Positions 33,935-43,010 of a stretch of DNA of 56,651 bases are shown piece after piece. The stretch is from Planctomycetaceae bacterium (GTDB taxonomy: Bacteria > Planctomycetota > Planctomycetia > Planctomycetales > Planctomycetaceae), in the NCBI GenBank assembly GCA_018699955.1, contig JABISG010000035.1:1-56651 (forward strand), written 5' to 3'. Position 1 is the stretch's first letter, and every line of letters starts with the position of its first letter. The notes beneath the pieces were generated by a model. The model saw nothing but the letters and a program-made list of their open reading frames with translations, was not told the origin of the DNA and searched no databases. Made by a program: the position numbers and the translations under genes.

Positions 33935-35272
33935 CTAGATGACCGACAGGTTTCGCAACTGAAATGCGCCGTTGATCGGTAGCACGCCGTACAAACCACG
34001 AGTGAAGAACAGTTCGATCAAATCGCCCGTCCATTGAATTCGTGACTTCGGCACGATGACGATGTCGCTATCCCGCAGCCAGATTTCACCATCCGGACAC
34101 GACGTCTTGCCGAAGAACGCATCGTGCAGTGGCAGGCGTGTGGCGATGAGTTGCCAGTTCTCATCCCGCCGCAGAACAATAACGTGATTGAGTTTGGCAC
34201 CAATGTTCCAACTGCCCGCCAACGCAATCGCCTGCATTACAGTAGTTGGTCCTTCGAGTGGGAACCGTCCCGGATTGCGTACTTCGCCGACAACATACAG
34301 GGACCGCGGGGCCCGAGCCACGAGAATCGTTGTCACTTCCAGGCCGTGGACCAGTTCGCCGTAACGGTGTTCGATTTCACTCTGTAGTTCCGCCAATGTC
34401 AGTCCCTGGGCGGAAACAGAACCGATGGCGGGCAGTTGAATGGTTCCCTCGGGCGTCACGCGGGCCTGACGGTTTTGCCCCCCGGCACCGAAACGGCTAT
34501 CGACCGAACTTCGCAGTTCCTCAAGTTTTGAATTCGACTTCAAAGGCGTAACGACAAAATTCGGGTCACGCAAATGTTTGCTGTAAGCTTGATTGAGAGC
34601 TTCTCGCAGTTCTTTGACGCTCCGCCCGGCCGCAGCAATCTGGCCGATTCGGGCCAGCGTGATTGTGCCATCCGGTTGAATGATCACCGTGCGGTCGAAA
34701 CCTTCAATCGTCAGCGACTCGATCTGCAATTCGTCATTCACATTGAGTCGGTACGGTTGCGCGGTGACCTTGCCGGTTAGCCGATACACGAATTCAATCG
34801 TGTCATCGACGCGCAGCCGGTATTCGGGCAGATGCGGCGAACGTGCCGGGCCGATGTATTCTCCCTGCGCAAACACCTCCCACGCAATTGGTTCCTGATT
34901 GCTCCAACTCTCGCCCATACATTGGCTGCAGCCGTGGAGGCAACGATTGCAGGACGTCGTCCTGGTCGCTATCGCGTCTCCTTGCAGCGCACGGTTGTCG
35001 TCGGCGGACATGGTCCCGTCGGCTGCCACGCGTTCCTGCAAAACGGGTTGAGTCTCGCTTTCGTATCCGGCCAATGCGAGCGGACGCTGTTCATTTTGCG
35101 AGTCGTTCTGCTGCCGAAACTCACCCGAGCGAAGATTCGACGCCGTCGCCAGACCCCCACTTCTCGATGCGCAGCCCGCAGGAACAGCTACGAGTAGTGC
35201 GCATACCAACAGACCGACCCTCGTTCCGCGAAACGGAAACATCGTTGATGCCGTGTTCGTTGGCTGGCTCAT
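33935..35272 (-). CDS. Wza-like polysaccharide export lipoprotein
   Basis: 445 residues from ATG 35272, with AGGA upstream. The signal sequence ends in lipobox PAGC (Cys34), so it is lipid-anchored. The polysaccharide-export domain begins about residue 150 (YRLRVDDTIEFVYR; YRLNVNDELQIESL) with the typical VIIQPDGTITLARIGQIAAAGRSVKEL block. SLBB-type repeats follow (RVTPEGTIQLPAIGSVSAQGLTLAEL; LYVVGEVRNPGRFPLEG-TTVMQAIALAG). Wza-type proteins form the outer-membrane channel for capsule or exopolysaccharide. It is the downstream gene of a two-gene minus-strand unit and diverges from the Wzz-like gene. Confidence 0.92.
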   Translation of the reverse strand: MSQPTNTASTMFPFRGTRVGLLVCALLVAVPAGCASRSGGLATASNLRSGEFRQQNDSQNEQRPLALAGYESETQPVLQERVAADGTMSADDNRALQGDAIATRTTSCNRCLHGCSQCMGESWSNQEPIAWEVFAQGEYIGPARSPHLPEYRLRVDDTIEFVYRLTGKVTAQPYRLNVNDELQIESLTIEGFDRTVIIQPDGTITLARIGQIAAAGRSVKELREALNQAYSKHLRDPNFVVTPLKSNSKLEELRSSVDSRFGAGGQNRQARVTPEGTIQLPAIGSVSAQGLTLAELQSEIEHRYGELVHGLEVTTILVARAPRSLYVVGEVRNPGRFPLEGPTTVMQAIALAGSWNIGAKLNHVIVLRRDENWQLIATRLPLHDAFFGKTSCPDGEIWLRDSDIVIVPKSRIQWTGDLIELFFTRGLYGVLPINGAFQLRNLSVI

Positions 35273-35335
35273 GAGATCGACTGTTCCTGCTCGATTTCGC
35301 TTGGGAAGTGACGGTTGGTTTCCTGCGGTGATTCG

Positions 35336-37096
35336 CTACTGACGTCGATTGCGGGTGAAGATCCGGCCGATTCGCTGAAACGGGTTCGACGATGCATTGG
35401 AATTCGGCTCGGCCATGGGAGAACGAATCGGCGCCGTCGGAGACTTGACAGTGGCTGTTCGTCCGGCGAGATGCGTTCGACCGGGAGCGGGCGAAAACTC
35501 AGCGGAATCGACCCAGCGGATCGCCGACTCGGCGGTTCGGTTTCCGTTCGCGATTCGCACATCGGCGATCAACGACTGACGTTTCGATCTGGCGAGACGA
35601 GCCTGCGAGTGATGTCCCTGCTGTTCGTAAACGCGGGCCAAATTGTGCCACGCTTCCGGAACCGGACGAACGGCCAGACTGTGTCGGAAGGCGTCGGCCG
35701 CTGCCGACAACTGGCCGTAACGTGCCAGCAACACACCCAGTTCGTTGGCCGCCTGATGATTACGCGGATCGGCCTTCAGCGCTGCACGATGCAACGCGAT
35801 GCCTTTGGGACCGGCGAGTGAATTCCCGGAACCAGCTTGTCCGGCCAGGTACGGTTGAATTCGGCCAAGGCCGTACAATGCACGGGATGCGGCCGGTGTC
35901 TCGCCGCCAGCGTAAGCCAATCGCTGCCCTGCGAAGACAAAGTAACGTTGCATTGCGACGTAGGGCGTCAGGTCTTCAGGATCGTCTGCCGCAAGTACCG
36001 GTGTCTTGTGTAACTGTTTCAGGCGACGAAAGTCGATTGCCGCTTCCAACGGTTTGCCCCGCCGCGCGAAATCATTCGCTTCATCCATCGCCCGCAGACC
36101 GGCAATTAAGGCTGCGCGATGTGATTCGTCACCCTCGCCATCGAGCGCATCGGCGATGATCGACAACGCCTCGACAAATTCCGCGTGCGCTGAATGCACG
36201 GCCCCTTTTTCCGCGAGGTCGAATCCGTAACCAACGTGTTCGTCAGCGTGACGTCCGATCACATTCCATGAAGGTGAAGGAATATTGCGGCCGCGACCGG
36301 TGCTGTCGCTGTTTCGCGACCGCTTGGAAGGTGTTGCCGGGAGATCGCTCGGCGGCGTGTGTTGCCCGGTCACCCGTTGCGATTCCCGCTGTTGTTCTCG
36401 CTGCTGACGTTGCAGCTCGCCCCCATCACTTTCTTCGTCGCCGGGAAACACCGCCCGCTCTTCATCAACGATGTCGAGTGGAATGGGATCCGGCACGGCT
36501 CCGGGCAGAATCGGCCGTTGGGATTCATCGACGGTTTGATCGAACGGCGTTGGACCAAACTCCGGCTGATCGGACACCATCCTCTCTGCTTCGTTTGGCA
36601 ACCCATTCTCTTCGTTTGGCAACAATGGCCACAACGGGACGCCCGAGAATGTTTTCTGCTCTCCGAAAGCGGCGGCTCCTGCAACGACTTTGCGTTTCGG
36701 TTGCACGAACGGCCAGGGTTCGGGAACCACCGGGACCACAGGTCCGTTGTATTCGAGATCAGCCGCTGTGTTAGCGCCGTTCACCGAGCGGGGACGAATG
36801 TGAAGAGTGCGATCGGCTGCCGGTCGGTGTTCGGGTTGGGCATGAAATCGCGGCAGGCTCACCGGGGAGGCGGAATCCGTCGGCGGGAGATAATCAGACG
36901 GCGGCTGTTCAACACCGCCTGCGAACGGCCACGCCTGTGGAACAACCAACTTCGCGCGAGGATCACCGGAATCCCCGGCGAATTCCATGGCCGGCTCTTT
37001 CAAATCGGCGGCTACCAACAACGCGGCATGATGGGAAATCACTCCGCAGCACACCAGCAGAAGTGCGGCGAAAATGAGTCGCGTTGAGTGGACCAT
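35336..37096 (-). CDS. Exported TPR-like protein of the polysaccharide locus
   Basis: 586 residues from ATG 37096 (GTG 37138 would add 14). A signal peptide (about 30 residues) is followed by a long Pro/Glu/Arg-rich disordered region to about residue 300. Helical repeats lie at about 300-540; the clearest TPR-like ones are HRAALKADPRNHQAANELGVLLARYGQLSAAADAFRHSLA and VRPVPEAWHNLARVYEQQGHHSQARLA. The tail is rich in Arg/Ser/Asn. Nothing catalytic is visible. Position upstream of the Wza-like gene, 64 bases apart, suggests a scaffold for polysaccharide assembly or export. Confidence 0.75.
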   Translation of the reverse strand: MVHSTRLIFAALLLVCCGVISHHAALLVAADLKEPAMEFAGDSGDPRAKLVVPQAWPFAGGVEQPPSDYLPPTDSASPVSLPRFHAQPEHRPAADRTLHIRPRSVNGANTAADLEYNGPVVPVVPEPWPFVQPKRKVVAGAAAFGEQKTFSGVPLWPLLPNEENGLPNEAERMVSDQPEFGPTPFDQTVDESQRPILPGAVPDPIPLDIVDEERAVFPGDEESDGGELQRQQREQQRESQRVTGQHTPPSDLPATPSKRSRNSDSTGRGRNIPSPSWNVIGRHADEHVGYGFDLAEKGAVHSAHAEFVEALSIIADALDGEGDESHRAALIAGLRAMDEANDFARRGKPLEAAIDFRRLKQLHKTPVLAADDPEDLTPYVAMQRYFVFAGQRLAYAGGETPAASRALYGLGRIQPYLAGQAGSGNSLAGPKGIALHRAALKADPRNHQAANELGVLLARYGQLSAAADAFRHSLAVRPVPEAWHNLARVYEQQGHHSQARLARSKRQSLIADVRIANGNRTAESAIRWVDSAEFSPAPGRTHLAGRTATVKSPTAPIRSPMAEPNSNASSNPFQRIGRIFTRNRRQ

Positions 37097-37504
37097 GATG
37101 CTTTTTTTCGTCACGTCCCGCAGCGCCCCTGAAAACACACGAATTGCCGCCGTTCCGAATTATGCGCACGACACGCTATTTCGTATCGTCCCTTCCTTCC
37201 AACCCCGTGAGAAAAACCAGCACTCTCGTTAGCAGCCGCCGCTCAAACGCCCCGCGTTCCGATACAACCGACACATCACTCACTCGGTTTCCGCAAACAC
37301 ATCAAATGCAGAACCACCACTACAAACGGCACAACAATCAAGATCGACAGTGATTGGTAACCTCTGCCGATTAGCAAAAGTTTGCCTCTCTCAAGCGGCC
37401 TCTGAATTGCTCTAAAATGCACAGCAACACATCGACCTCGCGGCAATATCCCGCCGCCCGCTGCAACAATCGGATCGCTCTTCGCATTTTGAAGGTTAAA
37501 TGAA
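37097..37504. other. Divergent intergenic region of the polysaccharide locus
   Basis: 408 bases between the TPR-like protein and the Wzz-like gene. No gene is recognised. Long A- and C-rich stretches on the plus strand have no coding appearance. It must carry the two divergent promoters; I could not assign them. Confidence 0.5.
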
Positions 37505-39073
37505 ATGGCCAAGATTCCCGAACCGCGAATTTCATTTGATGACTTGTACCGCACAATTCTCAGGCACAAACGCAAGGTGTGCGGGTTCTGTCTGTCTGTC
37601 ATTGTGCTGGTCACGGCGGTCACGCTGCTGTCGGGCAAGGTCTACCGTTCCGAAGGCAAACTGCTGGTCCGGCTGGGCCGCGAAAACGTCACACTCGATG
37701 CAACATCGACACTTGGCAACGCACCGGTCGTCGCCGTCCCGACAGACCGCGCACACGAAATCAACTCGATCGTCCAAATTCTGCGAAGCCGAGTCCTCGC
37801 CGAACGCGTTGTCGATGCCCTGGGACCACAGGCGATTCTCAATCCTGGAAAGAAAACGACTTCACAAGTTGCCAGCAAGAAGTCCGATTCACTCCTTAGC
37901 GTGTTCGAGTCGTTGACGCCGCGCGATCGAGCGATCCTCGAGTTCGAAAAACAACTCGAAGTCGCTGCTGTCAAAGAATCGAACATTCTCGGCGTAACGT
38001 ACGACGCGACCGACCGGGAACTGTCACGATTGGTCGTCGAGAAGTTGATGGAGTTCTTTCTCGAACAACACATCCGCCTGCATCGAACGCCAGGATCACA
38101 TCATTTTCTCGAAGAACAGATGAAGCGATCACAGTCGCTGCTGTCCGTAAGCGAAACCGAACTTCGCGATTTGAAGAACGAAACCGGGTTGGCGTCCCCG
38201 GCAGATCAGCGGAAGTTGCTCGTCGATCGTATCGCACGGCTGGAAGACGAATTGTTGCAGGCCGAAGCCACGCGTGTTGCGACGCAAACCGAGTGGCAAA
38301 TGTCGCAGACCGTTCTCAGCGGCGGTCCACTTTCACGTGTGACGGCCGAAAACTCCGGAGTCGCCGACGATTCGATGGACAGCATGCAACGGCAGTTGTA
38401 CGTGTTGCATTTGAAGGAACAGGAACTGTTGGCCAAGTTCACCGAAGACCAACCCGAAGTCAAACAGGTTCGTCGGCAGATTGCCGCCTCGCAGGTCGTA
38501 CTCGAACGCGAAGAAAAGAGCCGCCGACTAACCAAGTGGCCGCGAAACACCTACGAGCAAACTCAGCTCGTTCTGCTGCAACAGGAAACACAGTTGGCAT
38601 CGTTGAAGTCGAAGTCGGATGCCATTGGGAAGCAACTGCAGGCCGCGCGAGGTGAATTGGCCACACTCAATGGCAACGAGGTGCAGATTCAACGCCTTCA
38701 GCGACAGGTCGACATTCAAGATAACACGTACCGCAAATACGCCGACAATCTGGAGCAAGCCAACATCGACCAAGCCCTGGCAACCGAGCGGATTTCCAAC
38801 ATCAGCATTGTGCAACCCGCGAAATCGTTCATCAAACCGATACGCCCCCGCAAATTGCTCAATCTGATTCTCGCGGTGGCATTTGGTTTGTTCGGTAGTT
38901 TGGCATTGGCTTTGTTGTGCGAGCAGTTTGATCGCAGCGTGAAGACACGCAAGGACATAGAAGATCAGCTAGACCTTTCGTCATTGGTTTCGATTCCACA
39001 AACAGCGGAATCACAGCCGCAACAAACAGAGCCGCGACAAGACGGACAGCTCAACGGGAATGCAGAGAATTAA
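37505..39073 (+). CDS. Wzz-like polysaccharide chain-length/co-polymerase protein
   Basis: 522 residues. N-terminal TM at about 25-44 after a short cytoplasmic part, the Wzz signature VYRSEGKLLVRLGRENV, a long periplasmic coiled-coil region (about 190-420; e.g. KRSQSLLSVSETELRDLKNET, LLQQETQLASLKSK), then a second TM (about 453-475) with preceding PRKLLNLIL and a short C-terminus. In BY-kinase fusions the tyrosine kinase would begin just after RSVKTRKDIEDQL; here the protein ends 35 residues later, so no kinase is attached. Such proteins set polymer length with Wzy. First gene of the plus-strand locus. Confidence 0.9.
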   Translation: MAKIPEPRISFDDLYRTILRHKRKVCGFCLSVIVLVTAVTLLSGKVYRSEGKLLVRLGRENVTLDATSTLGNAPVVAVPTDRAHEINSIVQILRSRVLAERVVDALGPQAILNPGKKTTSQVASKKSDSLLSVFESLTPRDRAILEFEKQLEVAAVKESNILGVTYDATDRELSRLVVEKLMEFFLEQHIRLHRTPGSHHFLEEQMKRSQSLLSVSETELRDLKNETGLASPADQRKLLVDRIARLEDELLQAEATRVATQTEWQMSQTVLSGGPLSRVTAENSGVADDSMDSMQRQLYVLHLKEQELLAKFTEDQPEVKQVRRQIAASQVVLEREEKSRRLTKWPRNTYEQTQLVLLQQETQLASLKSKSDAIGKQLQAARGELATLNGNEVQIQRLQRQVDIQDNTYRKYADNLEQANIDQALATERISNISIVQPAKSFIKPIRPRKLLNLILAVAFGLFGSLALALLCEQFDRSVKTRKDIEDQLDLSSLVSIPQTAESQPQQTEPRQDGQLNGNAEN

Positions 39074-39105
39074 GAGGCGATTGCATCGACTGCTTGAGTG
39101 CCAAC

Positions 39106-39193
39106 GGCAGCTTGCCCGTTTCTTCTTCCCGTGCGAACGGGCAGCAGCGGGCAGGCTGCCACCGGCATCACGAATCCTTGTGAGGAAAACCTC
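39106..39193 (+). other. Alternative stem-loops between wzz-like and sugar-transferase genes
   Basis: An outer stem pairs 39106-39118 with 39148-39160 (13 positions, one G-U). An inner stem pairs GCCCGTT 39114-39120 with AACGGGC 39136-39142. They share bases 39114-39118, so they are mutually exclusive. A third small stem TGAGG-AAAA-CCTCA follows near 39180. No T-run follows. This could be an RNA switch or a processing site; it may also be only another repeat element. Confidence 0.4.
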
Positions 39194-39238
39194 AGCGGTC
39201 GCCATCTGCCGACCGCTATCCGGAACGCAGGACAAGCC

Positions 39239-40306
39239 ATGACGCTGTTCGTAAAGTTGCTCAGCCGATTCCAGCAGGCCGCGCCGCAGTCCGACGCGAT
39301 GCTTGCCGACGGCATTCATCCGCCAACGCAGATGAACGCCGTCCTCGAACGCGAGCGTGCACGGGCCGATCGAAATGCTGGTTGCTTTTCCGTGATCGTC
39401 TTCTCCGTCGCCGACTGTGACGTGCGTCGTCTGTCGCAAGAAGCGAAAAAACGGGTGCGGTGTATCGATGACGTGGGCTGGATCGACCGCAACTCGTTGG
39501 GCGTGCTGCTCGTCGATTGTTCGGTGGAAACGGCACAGCAGATTGCCCGAGATTTGTTGAAACAGTTGCCAGCAGGCGAAACGATGCCGGCCTGCCGTGT
39601 CGAAGGTTATCCAGCACGCAAGCTGGACCAGTCGCCAGAGTCGAAACCGAAACGAATCGGGCCGAAAGAGGAACTCGAAGAACCAGCAACGTCCTTTTTC
39701 CTGCACCCGTTGCCACGTTGGAAACGAATGCTGGACATTTTCGGCGCAACAATTGGGCTGACACTCTTGATGCCGTTGTTCGTGATCGTCGCAGCCATCA
39801 TTCGCAGGTCATCGCCTGGGCCGATCGTATTTAAGCAACTTCGCAGCGGATGGGGCGGGCGACCGTTTCAACTGTATAAGTTCCGTTCAATGAACGTCGA
39901 TGCCGAATCGCAACAGCAAACTCTTCGGCACGCTAACGAACAGGACGGGCCGGCATTCAAGATGGCCGACGACCCACGCGTCACACCGTTCGGCAAATGG
40001 ATAAGAAAAACGAGTATCGACGAGCTTCCTCAATTGTGGAACGTGCTGAGGGGTGAAATGACATTGGTCGGACCACGGCCGCTGCCGTGCGACGAGCAAC
40101 AGGCCGCAAAGCGCTGGCAGCAAAGGCGGCTCGACGCCGTGCCGGGGCTGACGTGTGTCTGGCAAGTTCGCGGACGCTCGAAAGTCTCGTTTTCCCAATG
40201 GGTCCGCATGGACATTGAGTACATCCGCAACATCTCATTTCTGAACGATATTGGAATTCTGTTAGCAACGATTCCCGCCGTGTTACTGCGACGAGGCGCA
40301 AAGTAG
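39239..40306 (+). CDS. Undecaprenyl-phosphate sugar transferase with degenerate GGDEF-like N-terminus
   Basis: 355 residues from ATG 39239 (AGGA 8-11 bases upstream); the longer reading to 39098 is not supported. Residues about 30-115 look like a degenerate diguanylate-cyclase-type fold (LERERARADRN-FSVIVFSV, VDRNSLGVLLVDC-like strands) lacking GGDEF residues. Residues about 155-355 form the bacterial sugar transferase (WcaJ/PglC type) domain: RWKRMLDIFGATIG, a hydrophobic segment, GPIVFKQLRSGWGGRPFQLYKFRSM, KTSIDELPQLWNVLRGEMTLVGPRP, PGLTCVWQVRGR. It transfers the first sugar phosphate to undecaprenyl phosphate. The locus order suggests it starts the repeat unit. Confidence 0.92.
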   Translation: MTLFVKLLSRFQQAAPQSDAMLADGIHPPTQMNAVLERERARADRNAGCFSVIVFSVADCDVRRLSQEAKKRVRCIDDVGWIDRNSLGVLLVDCSVETAQQIARDLLKQLPAGETMPACRVEGYPARKLDQSPESKPKRIGPKEELEEPATSFFLHPLPRWKRMLDIFGATIGLTLLMPLFVIVAAIIRRSSPGPIVFKQLRSGWGGRPFQLYKFRSMNVDAESQQQTLRHANEQDGPAFKMADDPRVTPFGKWIRKTSIDELPQLWNVLRGEMTLVGPRPLPCDEQQAAKRWQQRRLDAVPGLTCVWQVRGRSKVSFSQWVRMDIEYIRNISFLNDIGILLATIPAVLLRRGAK

Positions 40307-40313
40307 AAACGTC

Positions 40314-41750
40314 ATGCACCGTTCTCAAACAACCACCATCAACCCTGCCCTGCCTGCCCTGCCTTCGGGGTTGTTATGGTTGCCGCTTTTGTGTGGTTGG
40401 CTGCTGATGTTTGCCACGATTTCACCGCCCGACCGCGGTGCCGCCGTCATCGGATCGTTCGACGTTTTCGGCGTCGCGAAAATCGCCGTACGATTGCTGG
40501 TGATTGCGATGTTGGGCATCGGCTGGTTTTGCTTATGGCAGCGGCGCGGCCGGTTCGATGCCGTCTCGCGGTTCCTGCCGTTCCTGGCGTTTGCTGCTTG
40601 GGCAGTTCTCTCGACCGGTTGGTCTCCGCTGAAAACGGTTTCGCTCGGTCAGTCGATGAGCCTGGTGTCGCTGCTGATGCTGTCGATTTCCTACGGCCTG
40701 TTCTGCCGCGACATGGACGACATTTCGAGAGTGCTCAAGCACATCACGTGCGGGCTGGTCCTGCTGAATTGTTTGATTCTGTTCTGCTATTTCTTCGTAC
40801 CGCAGCTGCATGCTCTGCAGCGCGGCGAGGTGGCCGCCCTGCTCCACCCCACCAATGCCGCTGCGACGGCGGCGCTGGGAATGGTCCTGCTGGTTGGTTG
40901 CCAATTGGTTTGGAAATGGCGATGGGCGACCTATCTACTGTTGCCCGGTGTCTGTGCATCGGCGGGAGTCTTGTTGCTGGCGATGAACCGCTGGTCTCCG
41001 ATTGTGACCGCCCTGGTGTTGGTACTCTTGTTCGCTCGCTTTGCCGGTCGCACCATGCTGCTCGGTTCGGTGCTGTTCGCGAGCACGGTTGGTGCCTTGT
41101 ATCTCGTAGCCGATCCGGGAATGACGGTCATCGACAAAGCAACGGCGGCCACCGTCGCAACAGCAAGCCGCGGTCAGTCAATCCGGCAATTGTCGGCATT
41201 TTCCGGCCGCGAGAAACTCTGGGATAAAATGTGGGACTCGCATGAGGAGTCGCCGTGGGTCGGGCATGGATACTTCGTCACATCGGCCGACGGGGAAGTC
41301 AAGGTGTGGGACTCGACGAGTAACATCACCGCACACAATTTCTTGCTGCAGATCCTCGTAACGACCGGATTTGTCGGCATGGCTCTCTTCCTGTTTGGGG
41401 TGTTTCGACCGGTTGTCGGGATTTGGTTTGACCTGGTCCGAATGCGGGGCAACACTTCCTTCGCGGCGTTTTGTGCTCTGCTGGCGTGTTGGTACGTCGG
41501 CTGGGGCGCAATTAACTCATCGATTGCCGGCCCACTGCAACCCGAATCGGTCGTCTTCTTTACCGTTTTCGGGCTGGCCGTCGGCCTGGCTGTCACACAT
41601 CGGCTGGCTGTTTCAGAGCAACAGGCTGTTTCAGATCAACTGGCTGTTTCAGATCAACTGGCTGTTTCAGATCAACTGGCTGTTTCAGATCAACTGGCTG
41701 TTTCAGATCAACTGGCTGTTTCAGATCAACAGGGGGAGGAAACGACATGA
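40314..41750 (+). CDS. Wzy-like O-antigen/exopolysaccharide polymerase or ligase
   Basis: 478 residues with about 11 hydrophobic segments, and the O-antigen-ligase family region around 250-360 (RQLSAFSGREKLWDKMWD, SPWVGHGYFV, HNFLLQILVTTGFVG). These proteins polymerise or ligate undecaprenyl-linked repeat units. The C-terminal tail is unusual: seven tandem copies of a six-residue unit based on LAVSDQ, encoded by an 18-bp tandem repeat (41604-41729). The gene begins 7 bases after the sugar-transferase stop and overlaps the GT4 gene by 4 bases (ATGA). Confidence 0.85.
   Translation: MHRSQTTTINPALPALPSGLLWLPLLCGWLLMFATISPPDRGAAVIGSFDVFGVAKIAVRLLVIAMLGIGWFCLWQRRGRFDAVSRFLPFLAFAAWAVLSTGWSPLKTVSLGQSMSLVSLLMLSISYGLFCRDMDDISRVLKHITCGLVLLNCLILFCYFFVPQLHALQRGEVAALLHPTNAAATAALGMVLLVGCQLVWKWRWATYLLLPGVCASAGVLLLAMNRWSPIVTALVLVLLFARFAGRTMLLGSVLFASTVGALYLVADPGMTVIDKATAATVATASRGQSIRQLSAFSGREKLWDKMWDSHEESPWVGHGYFVTSADGEVKVWDSTSNITAHNFLLQILVTTGFVGMALFLFGVFRPVVGIWFDLVRMRGNTSFAAFCALLACWYVGWGAINSSIAGPLQPESVVFFTVFGLAVGLAVTHRLAVSEQQAVSDQLAVSDQLAVSDQLAVSDQLAVSDQLAVSDQQGEETT
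41604..41729 (+). repeat. 18-bp in-frame tandem repeat (7 units)
   Basis: The unit CTGGCTGTTTCAGATCAA is repeated perfectly five times (41640-41729), preceded by two diverged copies (41604-41639). The period is a multiple of three, so copy-number change keeps the reading frame. It encodes LAVSDQ repeats at the C-terminus of the Wzy-like protein. Confidence 0.97.
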
Positions 41751-43000
41751 AGATCCTTCTCTGCCACAACTATTATCAGCAGCGTGGCGGCGAAGATCAG
41801 TCGTTTGAAGATGAGGCGTGGCTGCTGGAATCGCACGGACACGATGTGATTCGCTACACGCGGCACAACGACGACATCACCAACATGAGCCGACGCAAAG
41901 TCGCGACGCAAACAATTTGGAACCGACGCACTTACCACGAACTGCGATCGATCATCCAAGCTGAACGCCCTGATGTGATGCATTGCACGAACACATTCCC
42001 GCTGATTTCTCCAGCTGCTTACACGGCCGCGAGAAAAGAACGGCTGCCGGTGGTGCAGGCGCTGCGAAACTACCGACTGCTCTGCCCCAGCGCAACTTTC
42101 TTACGAGACGGCAGCGTGTGTGAAGCATGTTTGGGCAAGTCAATTCCCTGGCCGGGCGTTCTTCACGGTTGTTACCGCGATAGCCGCTCGGCGACCGCCA
42201 TCATCGCGACCATGCTCACAACACATCGACTGCTGAAGACGTGGAAGCGATCAGTGTCGCTGTATTATTCGCTCACACAATTCGCGCGGCGAAAATTCGT
42301 TGAAGGTGGTTTTCCGGGTGATCGCGTCGCCGTGAAGTCGAACTTCATTCGCACCAATGCCGCACCGGGAGATGGCAGCGGCGGCTACGTCCTCTTTGTC
42401 GGCCGGATCTCACCCGAAAAAGGCATCGACACACTGCTGGAAGCGTGGTCGCGCATGACGACGAGAACGACATTAAAGGTCGTCGGCGACGGCCCGCTCG
42501 CCGAGCGCGTGCGTCAAGCCGCCAATGCCGACAACCGCATCGAATGGTTGGGACAGAAACCGCTCGATGACGTACTGACGTTGATCGGCGACGCTGCTTG
42601 CCTGGTCATGCCGTCCGTCTGGTACGAAACATTCGGCCGCACAATTGCCGAGGCCTTTTCGCGCGGAACACCGGCCATCGTTTCCAAAATGGGGGCGATG
42701 CAGGAACTGGTCGATCACGGCCGCACCGGTTTCCACTTCGAGCCAGGCAACGCCGACGATCTGGCGAAGAAGATACAACAGATGCTCGCCGACCCGACGC
42801 AACTTGCAAACATGCGCCGCGCCGCGCGTGCGGAATTTGAAGAGAAATACACGGCCGAGACAAACTACAGAATGCTGATGGAGATCTACGAACGCGTCCT
42901 GCCACAAGGCACAGACCGCTCCCTGGTCGCGAAAACCACCACCATCGGTCAAAGAGATTCGACCACAGCCGCAAGCACGACAGTATCAATGAGTCATTGA
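41747..43000 (+). CDS. GT4-family glycosyltransferase
   Basis: 417 residues. N-terminal nucleotide-fold domain opens MKILLCHNYYQQRGGEDQ. The donor-binding C-terminal part has YVLFVGRISPEKGIDTLLEAW, LKVVGDGPLAERV and the ExxxxxxxE motif in ETFGRTIAEAFSRGTPAIVS, typical of GT4 retaining enzymes. There is a Cys-containing loop DGSVCEACLG common to this subgroup. It starts within the polymerase stop (ATGA), indicating coupling. It likely adds one sugar of the repeat unit; donor and linkage are unknown. Confidence 0.93.
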   Translation: MKILLCHNYYQQRGGEDQSFEDEAWLLESHGHDVIRYTRHNDDITNMSRRKVATQTIWNRRTYHELRSIIQAERPDVMHCTNTFPLISPAAYTAARKERLPVVQALRNYRLLCPSATFLRDGSVCEACLGKSIPWPGVLHGCYRDSRSATAIIATMLTTHRLLKTWKRSVSLYYSLTQFARRKFVEGGFPGDRVAVKSNFIRTNAAPGDGSGGYVLFVGRISPEKGIDTLLEAWSRMTTRTTLKVVGDGPLAERVRQAANADNRIEWLGQKPLDDVLTLIGDAACLVMPSVWYETFGRTIAEAFSRGTPAIVSKMGAMQELVDHGRTGFHFEPGNADDLAKKIQQMLADPTQLANMRRAARAEFEEKYTAETNYRMLMEIYERVLPQGTDRSLVAKTTTIGQRDSTTAASTTVSMSH

Positions 43001-43010
43001 GAAACGAACG

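Noticed and set aside
41604..41729. Possible CRISPR array
   Set aside because: Repeats are directly tandem with no spacers and lie inside a gene, so a coding VNTR.
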